Shown here piece by piece: positions 1 to 8,180 of a stretch of 64,000 nt of DNA. Location: NCBI GenBank assembly GCA_947444925.1, contig CANFBW010000006.1, positions 1 to 64,000 on the forward strand. The letters run 5' to 3'. Numbering within the stretch: the first letter of the stretch is position 1; each line of letters begins with the position of its first letter. The translations under genes were made by a program, and so were the position numbers. The notes under the pieces are model-generated. The model saw nothing but the letters and a program-made list of their open reading frames with translations. It made no database searches and was not told the DNA's origin. The stretch comes from Flavobacteriales bacterium. Its GTDB lineage: Bacteria > Bacteroidota > Bacteroidia > Flavobacteriales_C > GCA-002722245.

Positions 1-1
1 T

Positions 2-649
2 GTAGCAACAAGCAATGTAAGCAAAGGCAAGTTCTTTTCTCTTTTTACATCGCGAAAAACGGCCTACAAATATTTCAGTATCATCGCCACCGGATTGCCT
101 ATTTGGTATGTGATGGGTGTTTTGGTGACCTTCTCTCCCGAAACGGCAAAGGCAATGGGAATGACTGAATTACCAAAAGCAGGAACCGCAGTTACCTTCG
201 CTTTTGCAGGACTCACCTTGGGCGATTTCCTTAGCGGAATGATTAGCCAAATGATCAAAAGCAGAAAAAAAACAATCTTTTTGTTTCTTACATTAACCTT
301 CTTGTGTGTATGCGTATACTTTCTTTTTGCAAAAGAATCGCTGACTGCATTTTACACGATCACTTTTTGTTTGGGCTTGTTTACGGGATACTGGGCTGTT
401 TTCATGAGTACTGCTTCTGAGCTTTTCGGCACCAACATTCGCTCAACGGTGACCACTACGGCGCCTAACTTTGTGCGCGGATCATTGATACTTACCACGT
501 TGCTCATAGGGTTTTGCAAAAGCATGCTGGGCTTCACTGCAATCAATGCAATTATGATAGTGGGCGCGGTAATTTTCGCAACGTCTTTTATTTGTTTACG
601 CAACGTCGAAGAAACTTTTGGAAAAGATTTAGATTTTATTGAAGAATAA
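2..649 (+). CDS. MFS transporter, C-terminal part (cut by window start)
   Basis: Inner-membrane transporter of the major facilitator type; the substrate cannot be told. The frame is open from base 2, so the gene begins before the window and 215 residues are visible. They form several hydrophobic helices broken by short basic loops such as KSRKK, the pattern of the second half of an MFS protein (sugar or metabolite permease-like). A TTG near base 95 is inside the gene and is not a start. The gene converges on the minus-strand gene ending at 656 with only six bases between the stops. Family call is moderate; the partial length prevents more. Confidence 0.65.
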   Translation, partial: VATSNVSKGKFFSLFTSRKTAYKYFSIIATGLPIWYVMGVLVTFSPETAKAMGMTELPKAGTAVTFAFAGLTLGDFLSGMISQMIKSRKKTIFLFLTLTFLCVCVYFLFAKESLTAFYTITFCLGLFTGYWAVFMSTASELFGTNIRSTVTTTAPNFVRGSLILTTLLIGFCKSMLGFTAINAIMIVGAVIFATSFICLRNVEETFGKDLDFIEE

Positions 650-655
650 ATTCGG

Positions 656-1168
656 TTACCACGTGTTTGTTAAATCCTTTTTTTCATAGCGATGGCCGCG
701 TTGCACGAAGTTCGTTGCATCTTGTTTCGTACTCAATTGCTTCTTGTTAAAAAGTCGATACAACAATGCCAAGGGCGTTAGAAACACAAAAAACACCGCC
801 GTAAGCACCACCTTTGATACCACAAAACCCATCGCTTCCCCAAGCTGCAACCATAACCGAGCAAGCCACTCATCTCCTTTCAAAGAAAAAAACGACAATA
901 AAAAAAGTACTGCAGCGATAACAAACAAAGCTACTCCTGGTAAATAAGTCGCGCAGTAAAATTGACTTACAATTAACAGCGCTGCAAAAAGTATTTGCGG
1001 AAGCAAATGCAAGGCGAGTAAAAACACAGCGCAAAGCAAAAAGAAATGGGCATGTAAAACCGCACTAAGCGCCAATTTATCCACCAGCCATAGTTGCAGC
1101 AGCAAGCAAGCAAAAGCCAATGTAGCTATGGTTTCAGCCGTTTTACTTTTATCAATTTTCATTTTCAT
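656..1168 (-). CDS. SxtJ-like integral membrane protein
   Basis: A protein of 170 residues, almost wholly hydrophobic, with about four membrane helices and a basic C-terminal tail. The last helix region (MGFVVSKVVLTAVFFVFLTP) resembles the SxtJ family, known from saxitoxin clusters and often found beside NodU-type carbamoyltransferases; its function is unknown. I chose the ATG at 1168, four bases after the stop of the 49-codon gene upstream. An in-frame ATG at 1219 would run through that gene in another frame. An ATG at 1162 is equally possible. It is the last of a three-gene set with the carbamoyltransferase. Confidence 0.6.
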   Translation of the reverse strand: MKMKIDKSKTAETIATLAFACLLLQLWLVDKLALSAVLHAHFFLLCAVFLLALHLLPQILFAALLIVSQFYCATYLPGVALFVIAAVLFLLSFFSLKGDEWLARLWLQLGEAMGFVVSKVVLTAVFFVFLTPLALLYRLFNKKQLSTKQDATNFVQRGHRYEKKDLTNTW

Positions 1169-1172
1169 TTTT

Positions 1173-1322
1173 CTAAAACAAAGTATATACAAAGGGAGCA
1201 GCAGCGCTACCTCCGCCATACACCAAAAGCAACCCCAAGAGCAATAAAACTAATACCATCGGCAACAGCCAAAACTTTTTGCGCTCCCTTAAAAACAACC
1301 AGAAATCTTTTAAAAACTCCAT
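1173..1322 (-). CDS. Small DUF5989-type membrane protein (SxtK-like)
   Basis: A 49-residue gene between the carbamoyltransferase and the SxtJ-like gene. The product starts MEFLKDFWLFLRERKKFWLL, continues with one leucine-rich membrane helix (about residues 19-34) and ends in a short Gly/Ala stretch and VYTLF. This layout, an amphipathic basic N-terminus plus one helix, matches the DUF5989 family that accompanies NodU-type carbamoyltransferases and SxtJ. The ATG at 1322 lies five bases after the carbamoyltransferase stop and the TAG at 1175-1173 lies just before the next gene, so translation is probably coupled. Function unknown; the family name is from memory of its usual neighbours. Confidence 0.7.
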   Translation of the reverse strand: MEFLKDFWLFLRERKKFWLLPMVLVLLLLGLLLVYGGGSAAAPFVYTLF

Positions 1323-1327
1323 CTTTT

Positions 1328-3193
1328 TTAATCTAAAACATATTCATTTTTCCATTCCATAGCCTCCTTCCAAAGAGGCTGCTGACCCTTGTCGAAAATA
1401 TAATTACCGATCACTAAAAAATCCATTTCAGTGCGCATCAAACACCTGTAAGCATCTTCAGCACTGCACACCAAAGGCTCGCCGCGCACATTAAAACTTG
1501 TGTTTACCAAAACCGAACATCCTGTTTTTTGTTTAAAAGCCTGTAGCAATAGCCAAAATTTTTCGTTGCTTTCTTTGTGCACAGTTTGAATGCGTGCCGT
1601 ACCATCAACATGCGTAATGGCCGGTAAATCTGAACGTTGTTGCTGCAATTTTGCCTTTATGTCAAAAGCTTGGCCGCTGTCATCAGTTGGAAAACAGCGT
1701 GATTTTTTCAAGGAATGCACAAACATCATGTAGGGCGATGCGCCCGTAAAATCAAAGTATTCAGCGACATCTTCGGCCAAAACAGAAGGCGCAAAGGGTC
1801 GAAAACTCTCTCTGTATTTGATACTTAAATTCAATTTTCGTTGCATTTCGGGATTTCGAGGATCGGCCAATATACTGCGGTTTCCGAGGGCGCGAGGCCC
1901 AAATTCCATTCGTCCCTGCTGCCATCCCACTACTTTTCCATCAGACAAATGACGCGCTACGAGATTGGTCAATTCATCGAAGCTCGAAAATTTACTAAAA
2001 ACGGCAGCGTAACGCTTGGCCATATATTCAATTGAGCGATCACTTGCCTCAGGCCCCAGCGCAGCACCTTGCATCGCATCAGCCTGTGCTGTATCTATTG
2101 TTCTTTCTTTTTCAAAATAAATGTACTGCGCTGCCAAAGCTGCACCCAAAGCACCCCCTGCATCACCCGCTGCAGGCTGTACAAAGTAATTTGAAAATAT
2201 TTTTTGCTCCTGTATTTTGCCGTTTGCCACACAATTCAGCGCCACTCCACCTGCCATACAAAGATTGTCAGAGCCCGTAAGTCGTTTCGCTTCATGCACC
2301 ATTTTCAACACAATTTCTTCGGTCACCTCCTGAATGGCTGCTGCCAGATCACAATGCTGCTGCGTTATTTCGGCCTCCGCTTGTCGGCGCGAAAAGCCAA
2401 AAAGCTTTGCCCAACGGCGGTCGGGCACCATGCGCAAACCTGTTGCATAAGTGAAATATTTTTGATCCAAAGCAATCGAACCATCCTGCTTTATATCGAC
2501 CAACACATTTTTTATTTTTCGCACAAAGTCTTTCACTTGCGCTGAATCTCTGCTGCCATAAGGAGCTAAACCCATGACCTTGTATTCTCCCGAATTTACT
2601 TTGAAACCCAAAAAATAAGTTACTGCGGAGTACAGCAAACCCACAGAGTGCGGAAAATGCAATTCTTTGAGTACGGTAATGTCTTTTCCTTGTCCGTGGC
2701 AAATGGATGCCGTTGCCCATTCGCCAACGCCGTCAATAGTTAAAATTGCAGCGTCGGTAAAAGACGATGGATAAAACGCACTGGCAGCATGAGAAAGATG
2801 GTGTTCAGGAAAAATTAAACGCATCTTTTTTCGATTGTATTCCCCCACCTTTTCCAATTCATCTCGGATCATTTTTTTTAAAAACAACTTCTCTTTGATC
2901 CACACCGAAATGGAGGTCACGAAAGAGGCCAAGCCGCGGGGCGCAAAACCATAGTAGGTTTCAAGTAATCGCTCAAATTTCAGCAGCGGTTTGTCGTAAA
3001 AAACCACCGCATCTAGCTCATCAAGCGCTAACCCCGCCTCTTCCAAGCAATAGCGAATGGCTTGTACTGGAAAAGAAGGATCGTGTTTTACTCGACTGAA
3101 ACGCTCTTCCTGAGCAGCAGCAACAATGACACCGCCAACCACAACAGCCGCTGCAGAATCATGATAAAACGCTGATATCCCTAGTATTTTCAT
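1328..3193 (-). CDS. Carbamoyltransferase, NodU/TobZ/CmcH family
   Basis: Expected to move the carbamoyl group of carbamoyl phosphate, through a carbamoyl-adenylate, to a hydroxyl of a sugar or secondary metabolite. The 621-residue product opens with MKILGISAFYHDSAA, typical of the N-terminal Kae1-like domain, followed by the metal-binding HHLSHAASAF segment near residue 130 and FKVNSGEYKVMGLAPYG. The C-terminal domain has FGPRALGNRSILADPR, RESFRPFAPSVL and LVNTSFNVRGEP. The ATG at 3193 gives the family N-terminus; an upstream in-frame ATG at 3340 would add 49 unrelated residues and overlap thrA. The DUF5989 and SxtJ-like genes follow at once, which suggests a membrane-linked modification whose acceptor is unknown. 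Confidence 0.93.
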   Translation of the reverse strand: MKILGISAFYHDSAAAVVVGGVIVAAAQEERFSRVKHDPSFPVQAIRYCLEEAGLALDELDAVVFYDKPLLKFERLLETYYGFAPRGLASFVTSISVWIKEKLFLKKMIRDELEKVGEYNRKKMRLIFPEHHLSHAASAFYPSSFTDAAILTIDGVGEWATASICHGQGKDITVLKELHFPHSVGLLYSAVTYFLGFKVNSGEYKVMGLAPYGSRDSAQVKDFVRKIKNVLVDIKQDGSIALDQKYFTYATGLRMVPDRRWAKLFGFSRRQAEAEITQQHCDLAAAIQEVTEEIVLKMVHEAKRLTGSDNLCMAGGVALNCVANGKIQEQKIFSNYFVQPAAGDAGGALGAALAAQYIYFEKERTIDTAQADAMQGAALGPEASDRSIEYMAKRYAAVFSKFSSFDELTNLVARHLSDGKVVGWQQGRMEFGPRALGNRSILADPRNPEMQRKLNLSIKYRESFRPFAPSVLAEDVAEYFDFTGASPYMMFVHSLKKSRCFPTDDSGQAFDIKAKLQQQRSDLPAITHVDGTARIQTVHKESNEKFWLLLQAFKQKTGCSVLVNTSFNVRGEPLVCSAEDAYRCLMRTEMDFLVIGNYIFDKGQQPLWKEAMEWKNEYVLD

Positions 3194-3312
3194 GAGCTTC
3201 TTTTCATACCGCAAGATAATATTAATGTTTTTCCATTTAATTGCGCCATTTATCCCCGCCTTCTTTAGAAAAGAACGAGTGAATTGTTTATTTTCGCTCA
3301 AATTCTCGACGA

Positions 3313-5745
3313 ATGAAAGTTTTAAAATTTGGCGGAACATCCGTTGCTTCCGCAGAAGCCATCAAAAAAACAGCAGCTATTGTCCTTGACAAAAGCAAGC
3401 GCCACGACTTAATCGTTGTGGTTTCCGCATTGGGCGGAGTTACCAACAAGTTACTCGAAGCCAGTGCCATGGCTGAAGCAGGAAATGAAGAATACCAAGC
3501 CATTTTAAAAGCTTTGGAAGACCGACATTTCACCGCCATTCGCGAGTTACTCACCATTGACAAACAAAGCGGATTGATTGCCAACATCAAAGTGCAATTC
3601 AACAAACTAGAAGATATTTTAAACGGCGTTTTTCTCATTGGCGAACTGACCGCTAAAACCAGTGATTTCATTGTTGGTTTCGGTGAACAGTTGTCGTCGG
3701 TGATCATCGCCAATTACCTCAATGCAACGCTGCTCGACTCTAAGCAACTCATCAAAACCAACCGCAATTTCGGCAATGCCGTGGTGAATTTTGAGCTAAG
3801 CGACAAAAACATACAGCAAGCCTTTAAAGGACAAAAACTTTGCGTTGCTCCAGGTTTTGTAGCGTCTACCGAAAAAGGAGAAGCTACTACTTTGGGACGC
3901 GGAGGATCAGATTACACCGCAGCGATATATGCTGCTGCGTTGAACGCTGAAATGCTGGAAATATGGACGGATGTAAGCGGCATGATGACCGCTGACCCAC
4001 GAAAAGTACCTACCGCTTTTCCAATCAACAGAATATCGTATTTGGAAGCCATGGAACTTTCGCACTTTGGTGCTAAGGTGATTTATCCTCCAACGATTCA
4101 GCCCGTATTGAAAAAAAACATTTCGGTTTTGGTGAAAAACACTTTTGCCCCCCAAGACCACGGCACTTTAATTTGTCCTACCGCCGATACCGATCAACCC
4201 ATCAAGGGCATTACTTCCATTGAAAACCTATCATTGGTAAGTTTGAGCGGCTCAGGAATGATTGGCATACCTGGCATATCGAGCCGCTTGTTTGGCGCTT
4301 TAGCCAAGGAATCTGTAAACGTTATTTTGATTACCCAAAGCTCATCAGAACACTCGATCACCATCGCCATTGATGATGTCAGCGTTGAAAAAGCACAAAA
4401 AGCGGTCACCAAAGAGTTCGAATACGAAATGTCGCTGGGCCGCATTGACGCGCTGAAAGTAGAAAAAGACATGGCCGTTGTGGCTTTAGTGGGTGAAAAA
4501 ATGAGTGGACAAGTGGGTGTTTCAGGAAAAATGATGAGCGCACTTGGCAGTAACGGCATCAGCATTCGCGCCATTGCACAAGGCTCATCGGAACGCAACA
4601 TCTCTGTAGTGATTGAGAAAAAACACGTTAAAAAAGCGTTGAATGTTTTGCACGAACGTCACTTTGAATCGGAAAACAGAAAGCTGAATATCTTTTTGGT
4701 TGGCGTTGGTAATGTTGGCGGAACGCTCGTTGAACAAATTAAAAAACAAAAATCAGTGTTGCTGAAAAACGCACACATCGATGTGAACGTTGTTGGATTG
4801 GCGAACAGTAAAAAAATGTTGCTGGGCGACGAGAGCGGACTGAGTCTCGACAACTGGAAAGAACAATTAAACAACAGTGGAACTGCATTCGATATGCAGG
4901 CGTTTATCGCCACCATGAAAGAATTGGATTTAAGAAACTCTGTTTTCGTTGATGTTACAGCAAACTACGATGTTGCAGCAGTATATGCCGAACTTTTATC
5001 CAGCAGTATTTCCGTTGTAACGGCGAACAAGGTCGCTTGTTCATCTGAATACGACAACTACAAAAAACTAAAATCATTGGCGCTGAAAAACCGCGCGATG
5101 TTCCTTTTTGAAACCAATGTTGGTGCTGGACTTCCGGTCATTGGAACACTGAACGACATGATTGGAAGCGGCGACAGAATCAATAAAATAGAGGGCGTTG
5201 TTTCGGGGTCACTCAATTTTATATTCAACAATTTCAACGAAAAAGTGAAATTTCACGATATCGTAAAACTTGCACAAACAGAGGGCTACACTGAACCAGA
5301 TCCACGCATCGACCTCAGCGGCACCGACGTTAAACGCAAAATAGTCATCTTGATTCGCGAAAGCGGATACCGCATGGAAATGGACGAAATTAAAGTAAGT
5401 CCTTTCTTGCCGCAATCTTGCTTCGACGCCAAATCGGTAGACGACTTCTTTGTGGAGTTGCAAAAAAACGAGGCTGTGTTTCAAAAAATGTACAGCGATG
5501 CTCACCAAGCTGGCAAGAAATTGCGCGTAATTGGTGGATTTGATGGCAAAACAGCTTTCGTTAAATTAGAGGCTGTTGACAGTACACATCCATTTTATAA
5601 CCTACAAGGAAAAGACAACATCGTGTCATTTTACACCGACAGGTATGCGCAACAACCATTGGTAATTCAAGGTGCTGGCGCAGGCGCTGAAGTAACAGCA
5701 GCCGGCGTTTTTGCCGACATCATCAGAGTATCAAATAGAGATTAA
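3313..5745 (+). CDS. thrA: Bifunctional aspartate kinase / homoserine dehydrogenase
   Basis: Catalyses the first and third steps from aspartate to homoserine: phosphorylation of aspartate, then NAD(P)H reduction of aspartate semialdehyde. Its 810 residues are the usual length of the fused enzyme. The kinase domain (about 1-300) starts with LKFGGTSVA and holds TLGRGGSDYTA. Two ACT regulatory domains (about 310-455) follow, which in this family bind threonine for feedback inhibition. The dehydrogenase domain begins with VGVGNVGG near residue 463 and includes TANKVA and SGSLNFIFN. It leads thrA-thrB-thrC and is divergent from the carbamoyltransferase gene across 119 bases. No leader-peptide attenuator is visible. 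Confidence 0.97.
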   Translation: MKVLKFGGTSVASAEAIKKTAAIVLDKSKRHDLIVVVSALGGVTNKLLEASAMAEAGNEEYQAILKALEDRHFTAIRELLTIDKQSGLIANIKVQFNKLEDILNGVFLIGELTAKTSDFIVGFGEQLSSVIIANYLNATLLDSKQLIKTNRNFGNAVVNFELSDKNIQQAFKGQKLCVAPGFVASTEKGEATTLGRGGSDYTAAIYAAALNAEMLEIWTDVSGMMTADPRKVPTAFPINRISYLEAMELSHFGAKVIYPPTIQPVLKKNISVLVKNTFAPQDHGTLICPTADTDQPIKGITSIENLSLVSLSGSGMIGIPGISSRLFGALAKESVNVILITQSSSEHSITIAIDDVSVEKAQKAVTKEFEYEMSLGRIDALKVEKDMAVVALVGEKMSGQVGVSGKMMSALGSNGISIRAIAQGSSERNISVVIEKKHVKKALNVLHERHFESENRKLNIFLVGVGNVGGTLVEQIKKQKSVLLKNAHIDVNVVGLANSKKMLLGDESGLSLDNWKEQLNNSGTAFDMQAFIATMKELDLRNSVFVDVTANYDVAAVYAELLSSSISVVTANKVACSSEYDNYKKLKSLALKNRAMFLFETNVGAGLPVIGTLNDMIGSGDRINKIEGVVSGSLNFIFNNFNEKVKFHDIVKLAQTEGYTEPDPRIDLSGTDVKRKIVILIRESGYRMEMDEIKVSPFLPQSCFDAKSVDDFFVELQKNEAVFQKMYSDAHQAGKKLRVIGGFDGKTAFVKLEAVDSTHPFYNLQGKDNIVSFYTDRYAQQPLVIQGAGAGAEVTAAGVFADIIRVSNRD

Positions 5746-5747
5746 GC

Positions 5748-6683
5748 ATGACAAAGGAAAGTGATTGTATAAGCGTTTTCGCTCCCGCTACGGTTGCCAA
5801 TGTGGCTTGTGGATTTGATGTGTTGGGCTTTGCTTTAGAGCATCCCGGCGATGAAATCACAGTTAAAAAAACCGACACCAAAAAAATTGTCATCAGTAAA
5901 ATAGAAGGCGCTGAAGATCTGCCACTCGACCCTGAAAAAAATGTGGTTGGCGTGGCCATCAAAGCACTTTTGCAAGAACTGGGCTCTGACCAAGGTTTGG
6001 AAATCTCCATTAAAAAAGGGGTAAAACCAGGCAGCGGTATAGGTTCTAGCGCAGCATCGTCGGCAGGCGCTGTTGTTGCAGTGAACAGATTATTGAAAGC
6101 GGGCTTTAGTGATACTGACTTGGTGCGTTTTGCAATGGAGGGAGAACGCTTGGCATCGGGTACCGCGCACGCCGACAACGTTGCTCCTGGTATTTGTGGG
6201 GGCTTCACTTTGGTGCGCTCCTACGCTCCGCTTGATGTCATCAAACTCAACACGCCAAATGAATTGTACTGCACAGTGATTCATCCGCAAATAGAAGTAA
6301 AAACTTCTGATGCGCGCAGCGTTTTACGCATCAGTCTGCCCCTTAAAAAAGCGGTGGAACAATGGGGAAATGTTGGCGGATTGGTTGCTGGCTTATTTTT
6401 AGAAGACTATGCTTTAATTGGCCGCTCCTTGCAAGATGTCATTGTTGAACCCATCCGTTCGGTATTGATTCCTGGTTTCGACAAAGTAAAGGCATCAAGC
6501 CTCGCCGCCGGCGCACTGGGCTGCTCTATTTCAGGCTCGGGACCTTCTATTTTCGCCCTAAGCAAAGGATTAGAAACCGCAGAAAAAGTTAAAATAGCCA
6601 TGAGCGAAGTGTACGAAAGCTATGGCATCGATTATATTGTTTATGTATCCAAAGTCAACCCTGAAGGGGTGAAAACGATTTAA
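5748..6683 (+). CDS. thrB: Homoserine kinase
   Basis: Phosphorylates homoserine to O-phosphohomoserine, the substrate of threonine synthase. The 311-residue protein has the GHMP-kinase ATP-binding loop PGSGIGSSAASSAGA at about residues 93-107, the N-terminal ANVACGFDVLGFA substrate segment and the C-terminal glycine-rich GCSISGSGPSIFAL motif. The start ATG lies two bases after the thrA stop, so the two are co-transcribed and probably translationally coupled. Length and motifs are standard and nothing is missing. Confidence 0.96.
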   Translation: MTKESDCISVFAPATVANVACGFDVLGFALEHPGDEITVKKTDTKKIVISKIEGAEDLPLDPEKNVVGVAIKALLQELGSDQGLEISIKKGVKPGSGIGSSAASSAGAVVAVNRLLKAGFSDTDLVRFAMEGERLASGTAHADNVAPGICGGFTLVRSYAPLDVIKLNTPNELYCTVIHPQIEVKTSDARSVLRISLPLKKAVEQWGNVGGLVAGLFLEDYALIGRSLQDVIVEPIRSVLIPGFDKVKASSLAAGALGCSISGSGPSIFALSKGLETAEKVKIAMSEVYESYGIDYIVYVSKVNPEGVKTI

Positions 6684-6711
6684 ACGGCTCAATGCCTGCG
6701 TTTCAGCGTTC

Positions 6712-6727
6712 AAAGTGTTCGCACTTT
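6712..6727 (+). repeat. UUCG-capped hairpin between thrB and thrC
   Basis: The 85-base gap between thrB and thrC holds AAAGTG-TTCG-CACTTT, a perfect six-pair stem closed by a TTCG tetraloop, one of the most stable RNA loops. No T-run follows, so it is not a normal terminator. It may set the 3' end or stability of the thrAB message, or the relative thrC level; this is inference. Confidence 0.5.
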
Positions 6728-6768
6728 AACCTATGAAAAAACAGTGATTGAACATTGAAACTATTAAA

Positions 6769-8055
6769 ATGAAATATTACAGCACCAACAAACAAGCTCC
6801 GGCAGTGAGCTATGAAGAAGCAGTTGTTCGCGGATTAGCACCCGACAAAGGTTTGTATTTCCCAGAAAGAATTGAAGCCCTTCCTAAAGGATTAATTGGC
6901 AATGGAAAACCCTTTCACGAAATTGCCTTTGAAGTGGCAAAACGATTTGTTGATGGCGAAATTCCAAGTGCGAAATTGCAGGAAATTGTAGAACAAACAT
7001 TGAACTTTCCGCTGCCCATCGTTGAAGTAGAAAGCGATGTGTATTCGTTGGAGTTGTGGCATGGTCCCACCTGCGCCTTCAAAGACGTAGGCGCTCGTTA
7101 CCTCTCGCGCAACCTCAGTTATTTTGTGCGAAATGAAAACAAAGAAGTAACGATTTTAGTGGCGACTTCAGGCGATACAGGAAGTGCAGTAGCAAGTGGA
7201 TTTTTAGGTGTTGAAGGCATAAAAGTGGTGATTTTGTATCCGAAAGGAAAAGTGAGTGAGATACAAGAAAAGCAGCTCACCACCATGGGGCAAAACATTA
7301 GCGCGCTTGAAGTAAATGGCACCTTTGACGATTGTCAAGCTATGGTAAAGTTGGCTTTCAACGACGCTGAGCTGCGTTCAAAAATGAATTTGTCTTCTGC
7401 CAACTCTATTAACGTTGCGCGTTTTATGCCGCAATCGTTTTACTATTTCTGGGCTTACGAGCAATTGAACGACAAAAAGAAAGCTTTGGCTTTCTCGATT
7501 CCCAGCGGGAATTTCGGCAATTTAACGGCAGGAATGTTCGCTAAAAGAATGGGCTTACCTGTCGATAAATTTGTGGCCTCTACCAATGCCAACGATGTTG
7601 TTCCTGAGTTTTTGCAAACAGGCATCTTCCGTCCACGACCAAGCGTCAGCACCATTTCTAACGCAATGGACATTGGCGACCCAAGCAATTTCGCTAGAAT
7701 TCAGGAATTGTACAACAACAATCTCGAAGCGATACGCAACGATATGGTGGGCTATGCTTTTAGCGATGACGATTCACGCAATGCTATGCGTAAAGTGTAT
7801 CAAGAATTGAACTATGTGATGGATCCGCACGGCGCTATAGCTTATGCTGGACTTAAAAAATGGATGCACGAAAACGGTGGTCAAGGCATCTTTTTGGAAA
7901 CCGCGCATCCGGCAAAATTCGGCGATGTGGTGGAACCAGCCATCGAAGCAAAAGTGCAAGTTCCAGAGAGATTGCAAGAGTATCTTAAACGCGAGAAAAA
8001 AGCACTTTTGATTGGCAATACTTTTGCAGAATTGAAAGCTGTTTTATTAGGTTGA
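6769..8055 (+). CDS. thrC: Threonine synthase
   Basis: PLP enzyme that converts O-phosphohomoserine and water to threonine and phosphate, the last step of the pathway. The product of 428 residues carries the family N-terminus YYSTNKQAPAVSYEEAVVRG, the PLP-lysine motif HGPTCAFKDVG (lysine at about residue 105), the phosphate-cradling ATSGDTGSAVA and SANSINVARFMPQ. It belongs to the shorter threonine synthase class. I chose the ATG at 6769; an in-frame TTG at 6748 is not needed. It ends the thr operon and converges on the acyltransferase-like gene ending at 8181. Confidence 0.96.
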   Translation: MKYYSTNKQAPAVSYEEAVVRGLAPDKGLYFPERIEALPKGLIGNGKPFHEIAFEVAKRFVDGEIPSAKLQEIVEQTLNFPLPIVEVESDVYSLELWHGPTCAFKDVGARYLSRNLSYFVRNENKEVTILVATSGDTGSAVASGFLGVEGIKVVILYPKGKVSEIQEKQLTTMGQNISALEVNGTFDDCQAMVKLAFNDAELRSKMNLSSANSINVARFMPQSFYYFWAYEQLNDKKKALAFSIPSGNFGNLTAGMFAKRMGLPVDKFVASTNANDVVPEFLQTGIFRPRPSVSTISNAMDIGDPSNFARIQELYNNNLEAIRNDMVGYAFSDDDSRNAMRKVYQELNYVMDPHGAIAYAGLKKWMHENGGQGIFLETAHPAKFGDVVEPAIEAKVQVPERLQEYLKREKKALLIGNTFAELKAVLLG

Positions 8056-8068
8056 GATTGAAGACAAA

Positions 8069-8102
8069 TATGTGCTTTTAGTTTTTTGATTTAAAGCGCA
8101 TA
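8069..8102. repeat. Hairpin between convergent thrC and acyltransferase-like gene
   Basis: TATGTGCTTT (8069-8078) pairs with AAAGCGCATA (8093-8102): ten pairs, one of them a G-T wobble, with a 14-base T-rich loop. It sits 14 bases after the thrC stop in the gap between convergent genes, where a terminator is expected, but there is no T-run directly after the stem, so its strength is uncertain. Confidence 0.35.
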
Positions 8103-8180
8103 CTCAACCATTTCAACCTCCGCAAAGGTGAATACAGATCGGTTGTTCAGCATCGGAAACGATACTGTTGATGGATCCGA

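Noticed and set aside
1169..1219. ATG at 1219 as start of the SxtJ-like gene
   Set aside because: It would overlap the 49-codon DUF5989 gene out of frame; ATGs at 1168 and 1162 follow that gene's stop directly.
3241..3296. TATTTTCG at 3289-3296 as a promoter of thrA
   Set aside because: One mismatch in the -7 box but no TTG at a usable distance upstream; I see no confident thrA promoter.
3194..3340. A 49-residue N-terminal extension of the carbamoyltransferase starting at 3340
   Set aside because: The family starts at MKILGISAFYHDS (ATG at 3193), and the extension overlaps thrA on the other strand.
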